The notes: a model not told the origin generated them from the letters alone. DNA of 64,000 nt from Actinoplanes lobatus (GCF_014205215.1 NZ_JACHNC010000001.1:7684501-7748500); one strand, 5' to 3'. Numbered from the stretch's first letter, positions 50,351-58,820 are shown. Made by a program: numbers and translations.

Positions 50351-50437
50351 TCACATCGCGCTGGTGCGCTCCCGGTTCACTCGGCGGTAGGTCCGGCTCC
50401 CACCATGCCCGCCGCTCCCGCCCCGCCGCAACCACAT
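50351..50437 (-). CDS. Possible leader peptide 1 upstream of the ABC-F gene
   Basis: A 28-codon frame (MWLRRGGSGGHGGSRTYRRV and eight more residues) lies in the leader of the ABC-F gene, 52 bases before its TTG. It overlaps a second short frame. Such frames often mediate antibiotic-dependent attenuation of ABC-F genes. Coding potential is not proven. Confidence 0.35.
   Translation of the reverse strand: MWLRRGGSGGHGGSRTYRRVNRERTSAM
50377..50406 (-). CDS. Possible leader peptide 2 upstream of the ABC-F gene
   Basis: A nine-codon frame, MVGAGPTAE, with GGGAGCGGCGGGC before its ATG, lies inside the frame of leader peptide 1 in a different register. Its position and good ribosome-binding site suit a regulatory leader peptide, but this is inference. 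Confidence 0.35.
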   Translation of the reverse strand: MVGAGPTAE

Positions 50438-50457
50438 TTTCCACTCACCCTTTTCGA

Positions 50458-50463
50458 ATAATA
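50458..50463 (-). promoter_or_regulatory. Possible -10 box for the ABC-F transcript
   Basis: TATTAT on the minus strand stands out in otherwise GC-rich sequence and would start a transcript with a leader of about 150 bases. There is no good -35. Confidence 0.35.
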
Positions 50464-50505
50464 CGGCCGCCGATGCATCCCCCCTCATCCTCACCCGATT
50501 CGGAT

Positions 50506-50541
50506 ACTACGGTTGACGTTATATGACGTCGCCCGTAGTTT
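50506..50541 (+). promoter_or_regulatory. Promoter and nested operator of the PadR/membrane-protein operon
   Basis: TTGACG (50513-50518), 17 bases, and TAGTTT (50536-50541) form a promoter whose start point would lie at or near the ATG at 50548, so the mRNA is probably leaderless. Two nested inverted repeats cover it: ACTACGG with CCGTAGT, and GACGT with ACGTC. They are good candidate PadR sites. No such sequence precedes the second pair at 51928. Confidence 0.55.
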
Positions 50542-50547
50542 GTTGGC

Positions 50548-51543
50548 ATGTCTGCTTCCGACTGGCCGCACGCCGAGCCCACCCTGGAGCGCGTCTACCG
50601 CCGTCTGCTGCACGCCTACCCACGCCCCTACCGGCGCCGCCACGGTGCCGAGATCGTCACCACCCTGCTGGAGATGGCCGAACCCGGCCAGCAACGTCCC
50701 CGCCTCGCCGACTCCTGGCATCTGATCGCCTCCGGCCTACGGCAACGCTTCCGGCTCCCACACCGCCCACTGGCCTGGGCGGCCGCGGTCCTGGCCCTGC
50801 TCGCCGGCGGCGCGTTCGGTGCGGCGGCCGGCTCATGGGCGGCCGCGCAAACCCTGGCCGACCTTCCCGGCCCCGCCCAGACCCTGGCCCTGCACCAGGT
50901 CGCCGCCGGCGCCACCGGCGGCCAGGTCAGCCTGAACCTCACCTCGGGCGCCCCGATCTCCGGCCCGGAATCCTTCGCCACCACGACCTTCACCACCACC
51001 ACCCCCTGGGACACCCGGCAGGCCCAGACCCGGCTCGCCGCCGACGGCTGGCGAATCGGCCCCCCGCCACAGAACCACGCCCGGTTCGAAGCCGTCCGCG
51101 ACGGCCTCACCGTGCTGGTGTTCGGATCCTCCGACGCCACTCGAACGGCGGTGCTGACCAGCACCACCGCCCTCGACAACGGCTGGCTGCGGCCGCTGAC
51201 CGTCCTCGGCCTGCTGGCCGGCGCCACCGCCGGCTGGCTGATCGCGGCCGCCGTCACCCAGCGCCGTTCCCGCCCGGCCACGGTCGCCGCCCTGGCCACC
51301 TTCGCCGCGCTCACCCTGCCGGTCTGGGCCGTCTACGACTCCACGGTCGCCACCCTGCTGCATCCCGGCCACGGTTTCGTGGCACACACCGTCCTGTGGC
51401 CGTCGTACTTCTGGCCGGTCGAGCCGATCTGGCTCAACACCGCGTGTGCGTTCACCGGCCTGGCCCTGGCCGCGATCACCCTCGCCCTGTCGCTGGTGGG
51501 CCAGCACCCCGCGACGACCATCTCCCGGCAGGTGGCGCTCTGA
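50548..51543 (+). CDS. PadR-linked membrane protein, copy 1
   Basis: The product is 331 residues. The N-terminal cytoplasmic part (PTLERVYRRLLHAYPRPYRR, then RHGAEIVTTLLEMAEPGQQR) resembles the permease prefix domain often found in proteins encoded beside PadR regulators. Four membrane helices follow, with an extracytoplasmic loop of about 100 residues after the first. There is no FtsX core, so it is not a complete permease. It overlaps the PadR gene by TGATG. A close paralogue follows at 51928. Confidence 0.82.
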   Translation: MSASDWPHAEPTLERVYRRLLHAYPRPYRRRHGAEIVTTLLEMAEPGQQRPRLADSWHLIASGLRQRFRLPHRPLAWAAAVLALLAGGAFGAAAGSWAAAQTLADLPGPAQTLALHQVAAGATGGQVSLNLTSGAPISGPESFATTTFTTTTPWDTRQAQTRLAADGWRIGPPPQNHARFEAVRDGLTVLVFGSSDATRTAVLTSTTALDNGWLRPLTVLGLLAGATAGWLIAAAVTQRRSRPATVAALATFAALTLPVWAVYDSTVATLLHPGHGFVAHTVLWPSYFWPVEPIWLNTACAFTGLALAAITLALSLVGQHPATTISRQVAL

Positions 51544-51845
51544 TGCAGGAGCCGACGTTTCTGATCCTGACGGCGCTGGCCGCTCAGCCTTTGCACGGTT
51601 ACGGCATCGTCCAGTCCGTGATCGCCCTGTCCGAGGGCGAGGTGAAGCTACGGCCGGGAACCCTGTACGGGGCTTTGGACCGGCTTGCCGAGCAGGGCCT
51701 GATCGAGGTCGAACGTGAGGAGGCGGTCGAAGGTCGTCTTCGCCGTTACTACCGGCTCACCGACGGCGGCGCGGCCGCCCTTGCCACCGAGGTGCAGCGG
51801 CTGCGCCGCCGTGCGGCCGCCGCGGAGACCCAGCTCAAGGACCGC
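51530..51845 (+). repeat. 316-bp near-perfect duplicate, first copy
   Basis: By reading, it differs from 52898-53213 at only two positions (a Lys and a Leu codon, both silent). It spans the last bases of the membrane gene and nearly all of the PadR gene. Confidence 0.9.
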
Positions 51846-51878
51846 CGCGGCATCGTCCCCGGCCTCGGCACCGCCTGA
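51543..51878 (+). CDS. PadR-family transcriptional regulator, copy 1
   Basis: The product is 111 residues. The winged helix is clear (PTFLILTALAAQPLHGYGIV, then LRPGTLYGALDRLAEQGLIE) with a YYRLTDGG turn and an Arg/Ala-rich helix for dimer formation. It is coupled to the membrane gene upstream by TGATG. PadR proteins usually repress their own operon; the site at 50506 is the candidate. Its first 101 residues are identical to those of the second copy; only the tails differ. Confidence 0.93.
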   Translation: MQEPTFLILTALAAQPLHGYGIVQSVIALSEGEVKLRPGTLYGALDRLAEQGLIEVEREEAVEGRLRRYYRLTDGGAAALATEVQRLRRRAAAAETQLKDRRGIVPGLGTA

Positions 51879-51927
51879 GCCGGGCCACCACCCCCAGCCT
51901 CGCCCGACCCACCGAAAGTTGCCGAAC

Positions 51928-52911
51928 ATGTCTACCTCCGACTGGCCGAGCGCCGCCCCCACGCTCGAACACCACTACCGGCGGCTGTTGAACGCCTACC
52001 CGAGCCACTACCGGCGCCGCCATGGCGCCGAGATCGTCACCACCCTGCTCGAGATGGCCGAACCCGGCCAGCAACGCCCCCGCCTCGCCGACTCCTGGCA
52101 CCTGATCGCCTCCGGCCTACGGCAACGCCTCCGGCTGCCCCGCCGCCCCCTGGCGATGCTGGGCGCCGCCCTGGCCCTGCTCGCCGGTGCGGCGTTCGGC
52201 GCGGCCGCCGGCTCGTGGGCGGCCTTCCAGACCTACACCCCGCTGCCCAGCCACGATCAGGCCACGGCCGTCCACCGGCTGACCGCCGGCGTACCCGGCG
52301 CGGCGCCGTACGTGCGGACACTGCGCGGTTTCTACGACACCGGCCCGATGGTCATGGCCGACAGCAACCTGTCCGGCTGGCAGGCCGCCCCGGCCCGGGC
52401 CCGGCTCGCCGCCGACGGCTGGCAGAACCTGCCGGTGGCGCCACCCGACCGCGGCTACGAACTCCTGATGCGACGCGACGGCCTGCGCATCCACGCGGTC
52501 ACCGACGTCACCCGTTCCACCGTCTGGTCCACCGTGTCGGCCGTCGACAACGGATGGATGCGGCCGCTGGTCGTGGCCGGTCTGCTGGCCGGCGCCCTCA
52601 CCGGGTGGCTGATCGCGACCACGGTCGCCCAGCGCCGTTCCCGCCCGGCCGCGGTGACCACCGTGTTCGCCGTCGCCGCGCTGACCCTGCCGGTGGTGTC
52701 GATCGCCGACAACCTGACGAACATCTTCCACCGCGCCCACCAGGGAGCGACCGTGCATCACGTGCTGATCACATCGTCGTACTGGCCGTCCGGCCCACTG
52801 TGGCTCAACCCGGCGCTCACCGTCGCCGGTCTGGCGCTGACGGTCGTCACGGTCCTGGTGTCCCGGCTCTCCCGCCCGTCCGGGCCTTCGATGCGGGAGG
52901 TGGCGCTCTGA
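51928..52911 (+). CDS. PadR-linked membrane protein, copy 2
   Basis: The product is 327 residues, a paralogue of the protein at 50548. The N-terminal prefix (residues 26-70) is almost identical at the DNA level, while the outer loop and last helices have diverged widely. Topology is the same: four helices with a large external loop after the first. It follows the first PadR gene by 49 bases with no visible promoter and is coupled to the second PadR gene. Confidence 0.82.
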   Translation: MSTSDWPSAAPTLEHHYRRLLNAYPSHYRRRHGAEIVTTLLEMAEPGQQRPRLADSWHLIASGLRQRLRLPRRPLAMLGAALALLAGAAFGAAAGSWAAFQTYTPLPSHDQATAVHRLTAGVPGAAPYVRTLRGFYDTGPMVMADSNLSGWQAAPARARLAADGWQNLPVAPPDRGYELLMRRDGLRIHAVTDVTRSTVWSTVSAVDNGWMRPLVVAGLLAGALTGWLIATTVAQRRSRPAAVTTVFAVAALTLPVVSIADNLTNIFHRAHQGATVHHVLITSSYWPSGPLWLNPALTVAGLALTVVTVLVSRLSRPSGPSMREVAL

Positions 52912-53213
52912 TGCAGGAGCCGACGTTTCTGATCCTGACGGCGCTGGCCGCTCAGCCTTTGCACGGTTACGGCATCGTCCAGTCCGTGATCGCCCTGTCC
53001 GAGGGCGAGGTGAAATTACGGCCGGGAACCCTGTACGGGGCTTTGGACCGGCTTGCCGAGCAGGGCCTGATCGAGGTCGAACGTGAGGAGGCGGTCGAAG
53101 GTCGTCTTCGCCGTTACTACCGGCTCACCGACGGCGGCGCGGCCGCCCTTGCCACCGAGGTGCAGCGGCTGCGCCGCCGTGCGGCCGCCGCGGAGACCCA
53201 GCTCAAGGACCGC
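52898..53213 (+). repeat. 316-bp near-perfect duplicate, second copy
   Basis: Matches 51530-51845 with two silent differences. The identity stops abruptly before the final PadR codons. Confidence 0.9.
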
Positions 53214-53255
53214 ACCGTTCCCGGCTTCGGCCAGCCCGCCCCCGGCGTCGCCTGA
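52911..53255 (+). CDS. PadR-family transcriptional regulator, copy 2
   Basis: The product is 114 residues, identical to copy 1 up to LKDR and different only in its last dozen residues. The two regulators must bind the same DNA and can form mixed dimers. The reason for keeping both is not obvious; see the finding on sequence homogenisation. Confidence 0.93.
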   Translation: MQEPTFLILTALAAQPLHGYGIVQSVIALSEGEVKLRPGTLYGALDRLAEQGLIEVEREEAVEGRLRRYYRLTDGGAAALATEVQRLRRRAAAAETQLKDRTVPGFGQPAPGVA

Positions 53256-53391
53256 CACCCCGCGTGCAGTGCCGATCGTCGCCACGGGGGCGACCGAACG
53301 GCCACAGCAGGCGAAGGTCAGCATGGCTCACCGGGGCGGTGAGCGCCTGATCGACGCGGTGGAGACAGCGCTGGGGACCGGCTGGACCGGC

Positions 53392-53497
53392 GAGCTCAGC
53401 CCGGCGGGCGCGGCACAGGCGGGAGTGGGCAATCAGCTCGCGTGGCAGGGCGCAACGGCCGTGAAGAAACGGGACGGGCGTCACGCGTACCGAAAAA
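53392..53497 (+). repeat. Dispersed non-coding repeat, copy B
   Basis: The first 36 bases equal 16558-16593 exactly. Then GCTCGCGTGGCAGGGCGCAA, GAAACGGGACGG and CACGCGTACCGAAAAA follow as in copy A, with changes. It lies between convergent genes; the rest of 53256-53502 shows no gene. Confidence 0.85.
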
Positions 53498-53502
53498 TGG
53501 GG

Positions 53503-54279
53503 TCAAGGACGGTCGAGGCGCACGACGAGCGGGCGATGGTCGGAGATCGGCTGCGACGGGGTGCGCACCTGCACGACCCGGCCCAGGGCCGCCACCCCGC
53601 GCGGGTCGGCGAGCACATGATCGAGCTGGGTCTTCGGCGCCGGGCTGGGGAACGTCGCGGCGCGGGCCAGCGGCCGCCAGCCGGTGAACGCGCGCACCGG
53701 CACGGCCGGCATGTTCAGGTCGCCGAGCAGCACCCGCGGCGCCGGCAGGGCCCGCAGCGCGCGGACGGCGTGGCGCAACTGCCGCACGTTCCAGCCGGGC
53801 ACGAACGACAGATGGGTGGTCGCCACCGTCATCGGCCCCGACGGTGTCTGTACCACGGCCGCCAGCAGAACCCGCGGTTCGTCGCGCAGCAGCAGCAGAC
53901 CCCCGTCGGGCGCGAACACCGGGGAACGCACCGGAGCGCCGGGCAGTTCGGTGACCTGCCAGCGGTCGACCGGATACCGCGACACCAGCGCGATGCCGTA
54001 CTGCGGGTGGGCGATGTCGACGCCGGAGTGCCAGGGTTCCCAGGCCTGGCCGGGGGTGCCGACGACGGCGGCGGCGAACCGGTGGGTGGTGGCGTCCAGG
54101 GCGTCGGCGGCCAGCGCGGTCAGGTCGAGCAGTCCGGAGCGGGGCTGCGCGCGGTCCACCTCTTGCAGTCCCAGGACGTCGGCGTCGAGGTCGGCGATCG
54201 CGGTGCGGATCCGGCCGGCGTGTACGGTGCCGTCGGACAGTGATCTGCCGTGCAGCAGGTTGAAGGTGGCCAGGCGCAC
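53503..54279 (-). CDS. Endonuclease/exonuclease/phosphatase-family protein
   Basis: The product is 258 residues of the DNase I-like fold. Motifs in order: ATFNLLHGRS, LGLQEVDRAQ with the metal-binding Glu, a TTHLSFVPGWN strand, LLGDLNMP, LDHVLAD and ISDHRPLVV with the final Asp-His pair. These are the catalytic residues of the family, which includes nucleases, lipid phosphatases and sphingomyelinases. There is no signal peptide. GTG start, with AGGG seven bases upstream. Confidence 0.9.
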   Translation of the reverse strand: MRLATFNLLHGRSLSDGTVHAGRIRTAIADLDADVLGLQEVDRAQPRSGLLDLTALAADALDATTHRFAAAVVGTPGQAWEPWHSGVDIAHPQYGIALVSRYPVDRWQVTELPGAPVRSPVFAPDGGLLLLRDEPRVLLAAVVQTPSGPMTVATTHLSFVPGWNVRQLRHAVRALRALPAPRVLLGDLNMPAVPVRAFTGWRPLARAATFPSPAPKTQLDHVLADPRGVAALGRVVQVRTPSQPISDHRPLVVRLDRP

Positions 54280-54310
54280 CAGCCGACCCTAGCCAACCGG
54301 GGTGAGTGGG

Positions 54311-54403
54311 ATGTTTATCAAGGCAGTGTTGTGCCTCGCGTTGTTGTTCATCGCGGGTGCGTCGTTCGGGATCTGGCTGCAGAGGCAGCGGGGCCGCCGG
54401 TGA
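54311..54403 (+). CDS. 30-residue single-helix membrane microprotein
   Basis: The frame encodes [20 protein letters not shown] followed by [10 protein letters not shown]: one hydrophobic helix and a basic tail, the topology of small membrane regulators. The stop overlaps the GTG of the transporter gene at 54400 as GTGA, so the two are translationally coupled. GGGGTGAGTGGG before the ATG can serve as a ribosome-binding site. No family is known to me. A role as a subunit or regulator of the transporter is inferred from the coupling. Confidence 0.65.
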   Translation: MFIKAVLCLALLFIAGASFGIWLQRQRGRR

Positions 54404-55161
54404 TCGCCACGCTGCTGGTGGCGGCCGCGGCGGCGGGCTGGGTGGACGCGGTCGTCGGCGGGGGCGGGCTGTTGCTGCTGCCGGCGCTGATGCTGGCCGC
54501 GCCGCATCTGCCGACGGCGACGGCGCTGGGTACCAACAAATTGACGGCGATCTGCGGCACGAGCACGGCGGCCGTCACCTACGCCCGCCGCACGAAGATC
54601 GACTGGCGGGTGGCGGGCCCGTCGGCGGCGCTGGCGCTGATCTGTTCCGGTTGTGGGGCGCTGCTGGCCGGTGGGATCCCGGCGACCGCGTTCCGGCCGG
54701 TGATCATCGGGGTGCTGGTGGCGGTGGCGGTGTTCGTCACCGTACGCCCGCAGATGGGGTTGATGGAGCACCCGGAGAAACGCACGCCGTGGCGCCGGGG
54801 TGTCGCGGTGGCCGTGGCCGGCGGTGTCATCGCCACCTACGACGGGCTGATCGGCCCGGGCACCGGCACCTTCCTCGTCCTGGCGTTCACCGGAATCGTC
54901 GGCGCCGACTTCGTGCACGGCTCGGCGATGGCGAAGATCGTCAACACGGCGACGAACCTGGGTGCGCTGGTCGTGTTCGCCGCGACCGGCCATGTCGCCT
55001 GGAAACTGGGCCTGGGCATGGCGGTGTGCAACGTGCTCGGTGCGGTGATCGGCGCCCGGATGGCGTTGAAACGCGGCGCCGGCTTCGTCCGGATCGTGCT
55101 GCTGGTGGTGGTGCTGGCACTGATCGCCCGGCTGGGATACCTGCACTGGCAGGAAAGCTAG
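54400..55161 (+). CDS. TauE/SafE (TSUP) family sulfite or sulfonate exporter-like protein
   Basis: The product is 253 residues with about eight membrane helices in two inverted halves. The family repeats are visible: [20 protein letters not shown] with [15 protein letters not shown] in the first half, and [19 protein letters not shown] with [20 protein letters not shown] in the second. These proteins carry sulfite, sulfonates or related anions. The GTG at 54400 is supported by its overlap with the microprotein stop; a longer in-frame start at 54250 would add unrelated sequence. Confidence 0.9.
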   Translation: MIATLLVAAAAAGWVDAVVGGGGLLLLPALMLAAPHLPTATALGTNKLTAICGTSTAAVTYARRTKIDWRVAGPSAALALICSGCGALLAGGIPATAFRPVIIGVLVAVAVFVTVRPQMGLMEHPEKRTPWRRGVAVAVAGGVIATYDGLIGPGTGTFLVLAFTGIVGADFVHGSAMAKIVNTATNLGALVVFAATGHVAWKLGLGMAVCNVLGAVIGARMALKRGAGFVRIVLLVVVLALIARLGYLHWQES

Positions 55162-55170
55162 AACGACAGA

Positions 55171-55656
55171 ATGGGTTCCATGAGCGACGACCTGGACCAG
55201 TTGATCAACGACATCGAGCAGCAGGAGGCGCGGCTGGTGTTCGAGAGCTTCACCGAGGCCGACGCGTTCGCGCTGGGCTGCCTGCTGGTGAACCTGGCCA
55301 CCGAGCGGCGACTGCCGGTGGCCGTCGACATCCGCCGCGGGCCCCAGCAGCTGTTCCACGCCGGGCTGCCCGGTTCGACCGCCGACAACGACACCTGGAT
55401 CGAGCGCAAGGTCCGTGTCGTCTACCGGTTCGGCGCCTCCTCCTACCTGGTGGGCCGCCGTCTCGCCGCGAAGGGCCGCCAGCTCGACGCCTCCCAGGGT
55501 GTCGACCCGGCCCGGTTCGCGGCGCACGGCGGCGCGTTCCCGGTACGGCTCGCGAACGCCGGGGTGATCGGGGTGGTCACCGTGTCCGGGCTGCCGCAGG
55601 CCGACGACCACGCCCTGGTCGTCGAGGCGATCGAGACGTTCCTGGCCGCCGGCTGA
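55171..55656 (+). CDS. UPF0303/DUF336 (GlcG/HbpS-like) heme-degrading-domain protein
   Basis: The product is 161 residues. It contains DAFALGCLLVNLATERRLPV, AVDIRRGPQQLFHAGLPGST, KVRVVYRFGASSYLVGRRLA and GVIGVVTVSGLPQADDHALV, the pattern of the GlcG/HbpS fold in its UPF0303 branch. Related proteins bind heme or act beside glycolate oxidase. An ATG at 55180 is an alternative start. It follows the transporter by nine bases. Confidence 0.85.
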   Translation: MGSMSDDLDQLINDIEQQEARLVFESFTEADAFALGCLLVNLATERRLPVAVDIRRGPQQLFHAGLPGSTADNDTWIERKVRVVYRFGASSYLVGRRLAAKGRQLDASQGVDPARFAAHGGAFPVRLANAGVIGVVTVSGLPQADDHALVVEAIETFLAAG

Positions 55657-55719
55657 CGCCCTCTGCTGTCGGCAGAGCCGCCTGGGCGTGTCGCCACGCT
55701 GTCGGGCAGGCTCGCCGGT

Positions 55720-56685
55720 ATGCGGATTCTGGTGCTGGGTGGAAGTGGTTTCGTCGGGCGGGCCGCCGCCGAACTGGCGGTGGCCCGCGGCCACGACGTG
55801 ACGGTGTTCAACCGGGGCCTGCACGACCCGGTAGCCGGGGTGACCACCCTGGTCGGCGACCGCTCGGCCGACGGCGGCCTGGACGCGCTGCGCGACGGCA
55901 CCTGGGACACGGTGATCGACACCTGGTCGGCCGAAGCCTCAGCGGTCGGCGCGGCGGCGTCGCTGCTGTCCGGCCGGGCGGCCCATTACGTGTACGTCTC
56001 CAGCCGCTCGGTCCACCGGTGGGATCCCGGCCACCCGCCGCTGGCCGAGGACTCACCCCTGGCCGACGTCGACGACCCCGGCTACGCCGGTGACAAGCTG
56101 CGCGCCGAGATCGCGACCGCCGCGTTCGACGGCCCGGTCCTGCTGGCGCGTGCCGGGCTGATCCTCGGCCCGTACGAGGACATCGGCCGCCTGCCGTGGT
56201 GGCTCAACCGGCTCCATCAGGGTGGCCCCACCGTGGCGCCCGGCCCCCGCGACCTCGCCTTGCAGTACATCGACGTCCGCGACCTGGCCGCGTTCCTGCT
56301 CGACGCCGCCGGACGGCACGGCCCGTTCAACGTGGTCAGCCCACCCGGCCACACCACCATGGGCGAACTGCTGGACGTCGCCAACGAGGTGACCGGCGGC
56401 CACGCCGACCTGCGGTGGCTGCCGGGCGAGGACATCGTCGCCGCCGGCGTGCAGCCGTGGACGCAGCTGCCGATCTGGCTGACCCCCGAGGCCGGGTACG
56501 CGTTCATGCACCAGGGCGACGTCAGCAAAGCGATCGCCGCCGGCCTGTCCTGCCGGCCGGTCCGCGACACGGTCACCGCCACGTGGGCGTGGCTGCAAAC
56601 CCTGCCGGGCGGTGCACCGCAGCGCGCCGACCGGCCGGCGCCCGGCCTCGACCCGCAGGTCGAGGCCAAGATCCTGGCAAGCTAG
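55720..56685 (+). CDS. NAD-dependent epimerase/dehydratase family protein
   Basis: The product is 321 residues. An N-terminal Rossmann motif (LVLGGSGFVGRAAAE) and the extended-SDR features VYVSSRSVH and GYAGDKLRAE with the Tyr-Lys pair are present, followed by RLPWWLNRLHQGGPTVAPGP and YIDVRDLAAFLLDA. The substrate is probably a nucleotide sugar or a reductase substrate; none can be chosen. Confidence 0.88.
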   Translation: MRILVLGGSGFVGRAAAELAVARGHDVTVFNRGLHDPVAGVTTLVGDRSADGGLDALRDGTWDTVIDTWSAEASAVGAAASLLSGRAAHYVYVSSRSVHRWDPGHPPLAEDSPLADVDDPGYAGDKLRAEIATAAFDGPVLLARAGLILGPYEDIGRLPWWLNRLHQGGPTVAPGPRDLALQYIDVRDLAAFLLDAAGRHGPFNVVSPPGHTTMGELLDVANEVTGGHADLRWLPGEDIVAAGVQPWTQLPIWLTPEAGYAFMHQGDVSKAIAAGLSCRPVRDTVTATWAWLQTLPGGAPQRADRPAPGLDPQVEAKILAS

Positions 56686-56705
56686 CCGGTCCGTCAGAGC
56701 AGAGC

Positions 56706-58820
56706 ATGTTGGAGAGATTCTTCGGCCGCGCCGCCCAGGGGACATCGCTTCTCATGCTGGCGGACCAGAGCGGCTCGGTCGACATGCTCGACGAAGCGAT
56801 CGCGATGCTGCGACAGGGGCTCTCGACCATGCGGCCGCGAGGCGCGGCCTACGCGACATACCTGTCGAATCTCGCCGCCGCACTCCAGATGCGAAGCACC
56901 TGGACCGGTGTGCCGATCGCCGACAGCGGCAGCATCGAGACGGGCCGGCAGGCGGTGGCGGCGATGCCGGCCAGGTATCGGCTGCGTCCCCTGGCGCTGT
57001 CGAACCTGGCCGACGCGCTGTGGCGCCGCTACGACCAGAGCGGTGAACGCGCCGACCTGGACGAGGCCGCGGACCTCGCCGGGCAGGCGCTGAGCCTGGC
57101 CCGCCGGCACGACGGCAACCTGCCGCGTTTCCTGGCCGTCCGGGGCAAGGTGCTGCTGTCGTCGTACGAGTGGACCAAGGATCCGGCCGACCTCGAAACC
57201 GCGCTCGACGCGACGCAGCGGGCGCTGGATCTCACCCCACCTCAGCATCCACGGTATGCGACGACGGTCGACCTGGCCGGAGCGGTCCGCAAAGAGCTCT
57301 GGCGGGCGACGGGCCAGACACGCTTTCTCGACGACTGCATCGAGCTACGGCGCGCAGCCGCCGCATCGACCGGCGCCGACCACCCGGAGCACTACATCTG
57401 GCGGGCCAACGTCGCGGAGGCGCTCGGTGAACGCTATGCGCGCCTCGGCGACGACCGCGACGTCACCGAGGCGATCGACCTGCTGCAAGCAGACATCCGG
57501 CAGGCTCCGGCCGCCGGCTACCTGAGCTACGCGCTACGGGTGCTCGGTCAAACCTACCGGCTGCGCTACGAGGCCAGCGGTTCGGTCGGCGACCTGGCGG
57601 CGGCGGCGACAGCGCTGCGTGACGGCCTCGACGCCGCCGCACCGGCAGACCCCGAACGGGCCGGGTTGGAGATGGAGCTGTGCCAGGTGCTGCTGCTGCG
57701 CCACGAACGCGACGGCGACCGGAGAATCGTCGACGAGGCGGTGGCCCGCGCCCGCCGCGCGGCCGCCGGACTGCCGGTCGACCGCCTGGACGGGGCGATG
57801 TGCACCCTCGCGTTGAGCCGTGCCCTGCTGGCTCGCTTCCAGCACCACTACGACACGAGCGACCTGGAGCAAGCGGCCACGCTGACCGGATCGGTCTTCG
57901 ACGCCATGCCTGCCGACGGCCAGAACGGGCCGGTACTGATGGCCAACGGTCTCGCCGTGGCCAACACCCTGATCGGGTTCACCCGCGATCGTGGCTGGCT
58001 GGCCGTCGCGACACGACTCGCCGACACAGCGCTGGCCGCCACGCCGGCGGCCCACCCCGCCCGGGTGCTGGTCGCCAACAACAGCGGCCTGCTGTACCGC
58101 CACAGGTATCTGCTCGACGCCGATGCCGCCGCGCTGGACAGAGCCGAGACGTTGCTCCGCGAGGCGGCCCGGCCGGACCAGCCCGCCCCACGCCACGGGT
58201 ATGTTCCGCTGAACCTCGCGTTGACGCTGATGGACGTGTCGTCGGCGCACGGGGACACGCGACCGCTGGTGGAGGCCGTCGCGATGTTGCGCGAGATGCG
58301 CTCGGCCCGATCGGGCGGCCCGGCCGACCGGATGGTGACGGCCAACCTCGCCGTCGCCCTGTCACGGCTCCACGAGCACCGGCCGGACCTGCCCGGCGAC
58401 GAGGTGCTCGAACTGCTGCGCGAGACGGCGACCGACGACGCGGCGCCGCCGCTGCACCGGGTCGAGATGTCGGCGTTCTGGGGCCGTCTCGCGTTTCGCC
58501 GCGGCCGCCTCGACGCCAGCCTCGACGGCTACGGCAACGGTGTGCGGCTGCTGCCCAGGCTCGCCTGGCGGGGCCTGGGCCGCACCAGCCGGGAACGGCT
58601 GCTCAGCCTCAGCCCCGACGTGGTCGGCGACGCCTGCGCCGTTGCCGTTGCCGCGGCCCGGCCGCAACTCGCGGCGGATCTGATCGAACAGGGACGGGCG
58701 GTGCTGTGGTCGCAGGTGCTCGAGTCTCGTGCGGCCATGACGGACCTGCGGGCCGCCGCACCGCGGCTCGCCGCCCGGCTGAGCAGCCTGGCCGCGACCT
58801 TGGAGGAGCCCGGCAGGTAG
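56706..58820 (+). CDS. TPR-repeat protein, CHAT domain apparently missing
   Basis: The product is 704 residues made almost only of helical TPR-like repeats (for example LSNLADALWRRYDQSGERAD, AVARARRAAAGLPVDRLDGA). The end, DLIEQGRAVLWSQVLESRAA and then RLSSLAATLEEPGR, is the stretch that in many actinobacterial proteins immediately precedes a CHAT (caspase-like) protease domain of about 300 residues. Here the stop follows directly. So either a truncation has removed the protease or this is an adaptor that works with another CHAT protein. No Cys-His protease motif lies in the downstream sequence. Confidence 0.85.
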   Translation: MLERFFGRAAQGTSLLMLADQSGSVDMLDEAIAMLRQGLSTMRPRGAAYATYLSNLAAALQMRSTWTGVPIADSGSIETGRQAVAAMPARYRLRPLALSNLADALWRRYDQSGERADLDEAADLAGQALSLARRHDGNLPRFLAVRGKVLLSSYEWTKDPADLETALDATQRALDLTPPQHPRYATTVDLAGAVRKELWRATGQTRFLDDCIELRRAAAASTGADHPEHYIWRANVAEALGERYARLGDDRDVTEAIDLLQADIRQAPAAGYLSYALRVLGQTYRLRYEASGSVGDLAAAATALRDGLDAAAPADPERAGLEMELCQVLLLRHERDGDRRIVDEAVARARRAAAGLPVDRLDGAMCTLALSRALLARFQHHYDTSDLEQAATLTGSVFDAMPADGQNGPVLMANGLAVANTLIGFTRDRGWLAVATRLADTALAATPAAHPARVLVANNSGLLYRHRYLLDADAAALDRAETLLREAARPDQPAPRHGYVPLNLALTLMDVSSAHGDTRPLVEAVAMLREMRSARSGGPADRMVTANLAVALSRLHEHRPDLPGDEVLELLRETATDDAAPPLHRVEMSAFWGRLAFRRGRLDASLDGYGNGVRLLPRLAWRGLGRTSRERLLSLSPDVVGDACAVAVAAARPQLAADLIEQGRAVLWSQVLESRAAMTDLRAAAPRLAARLSSLAATLEEPGR

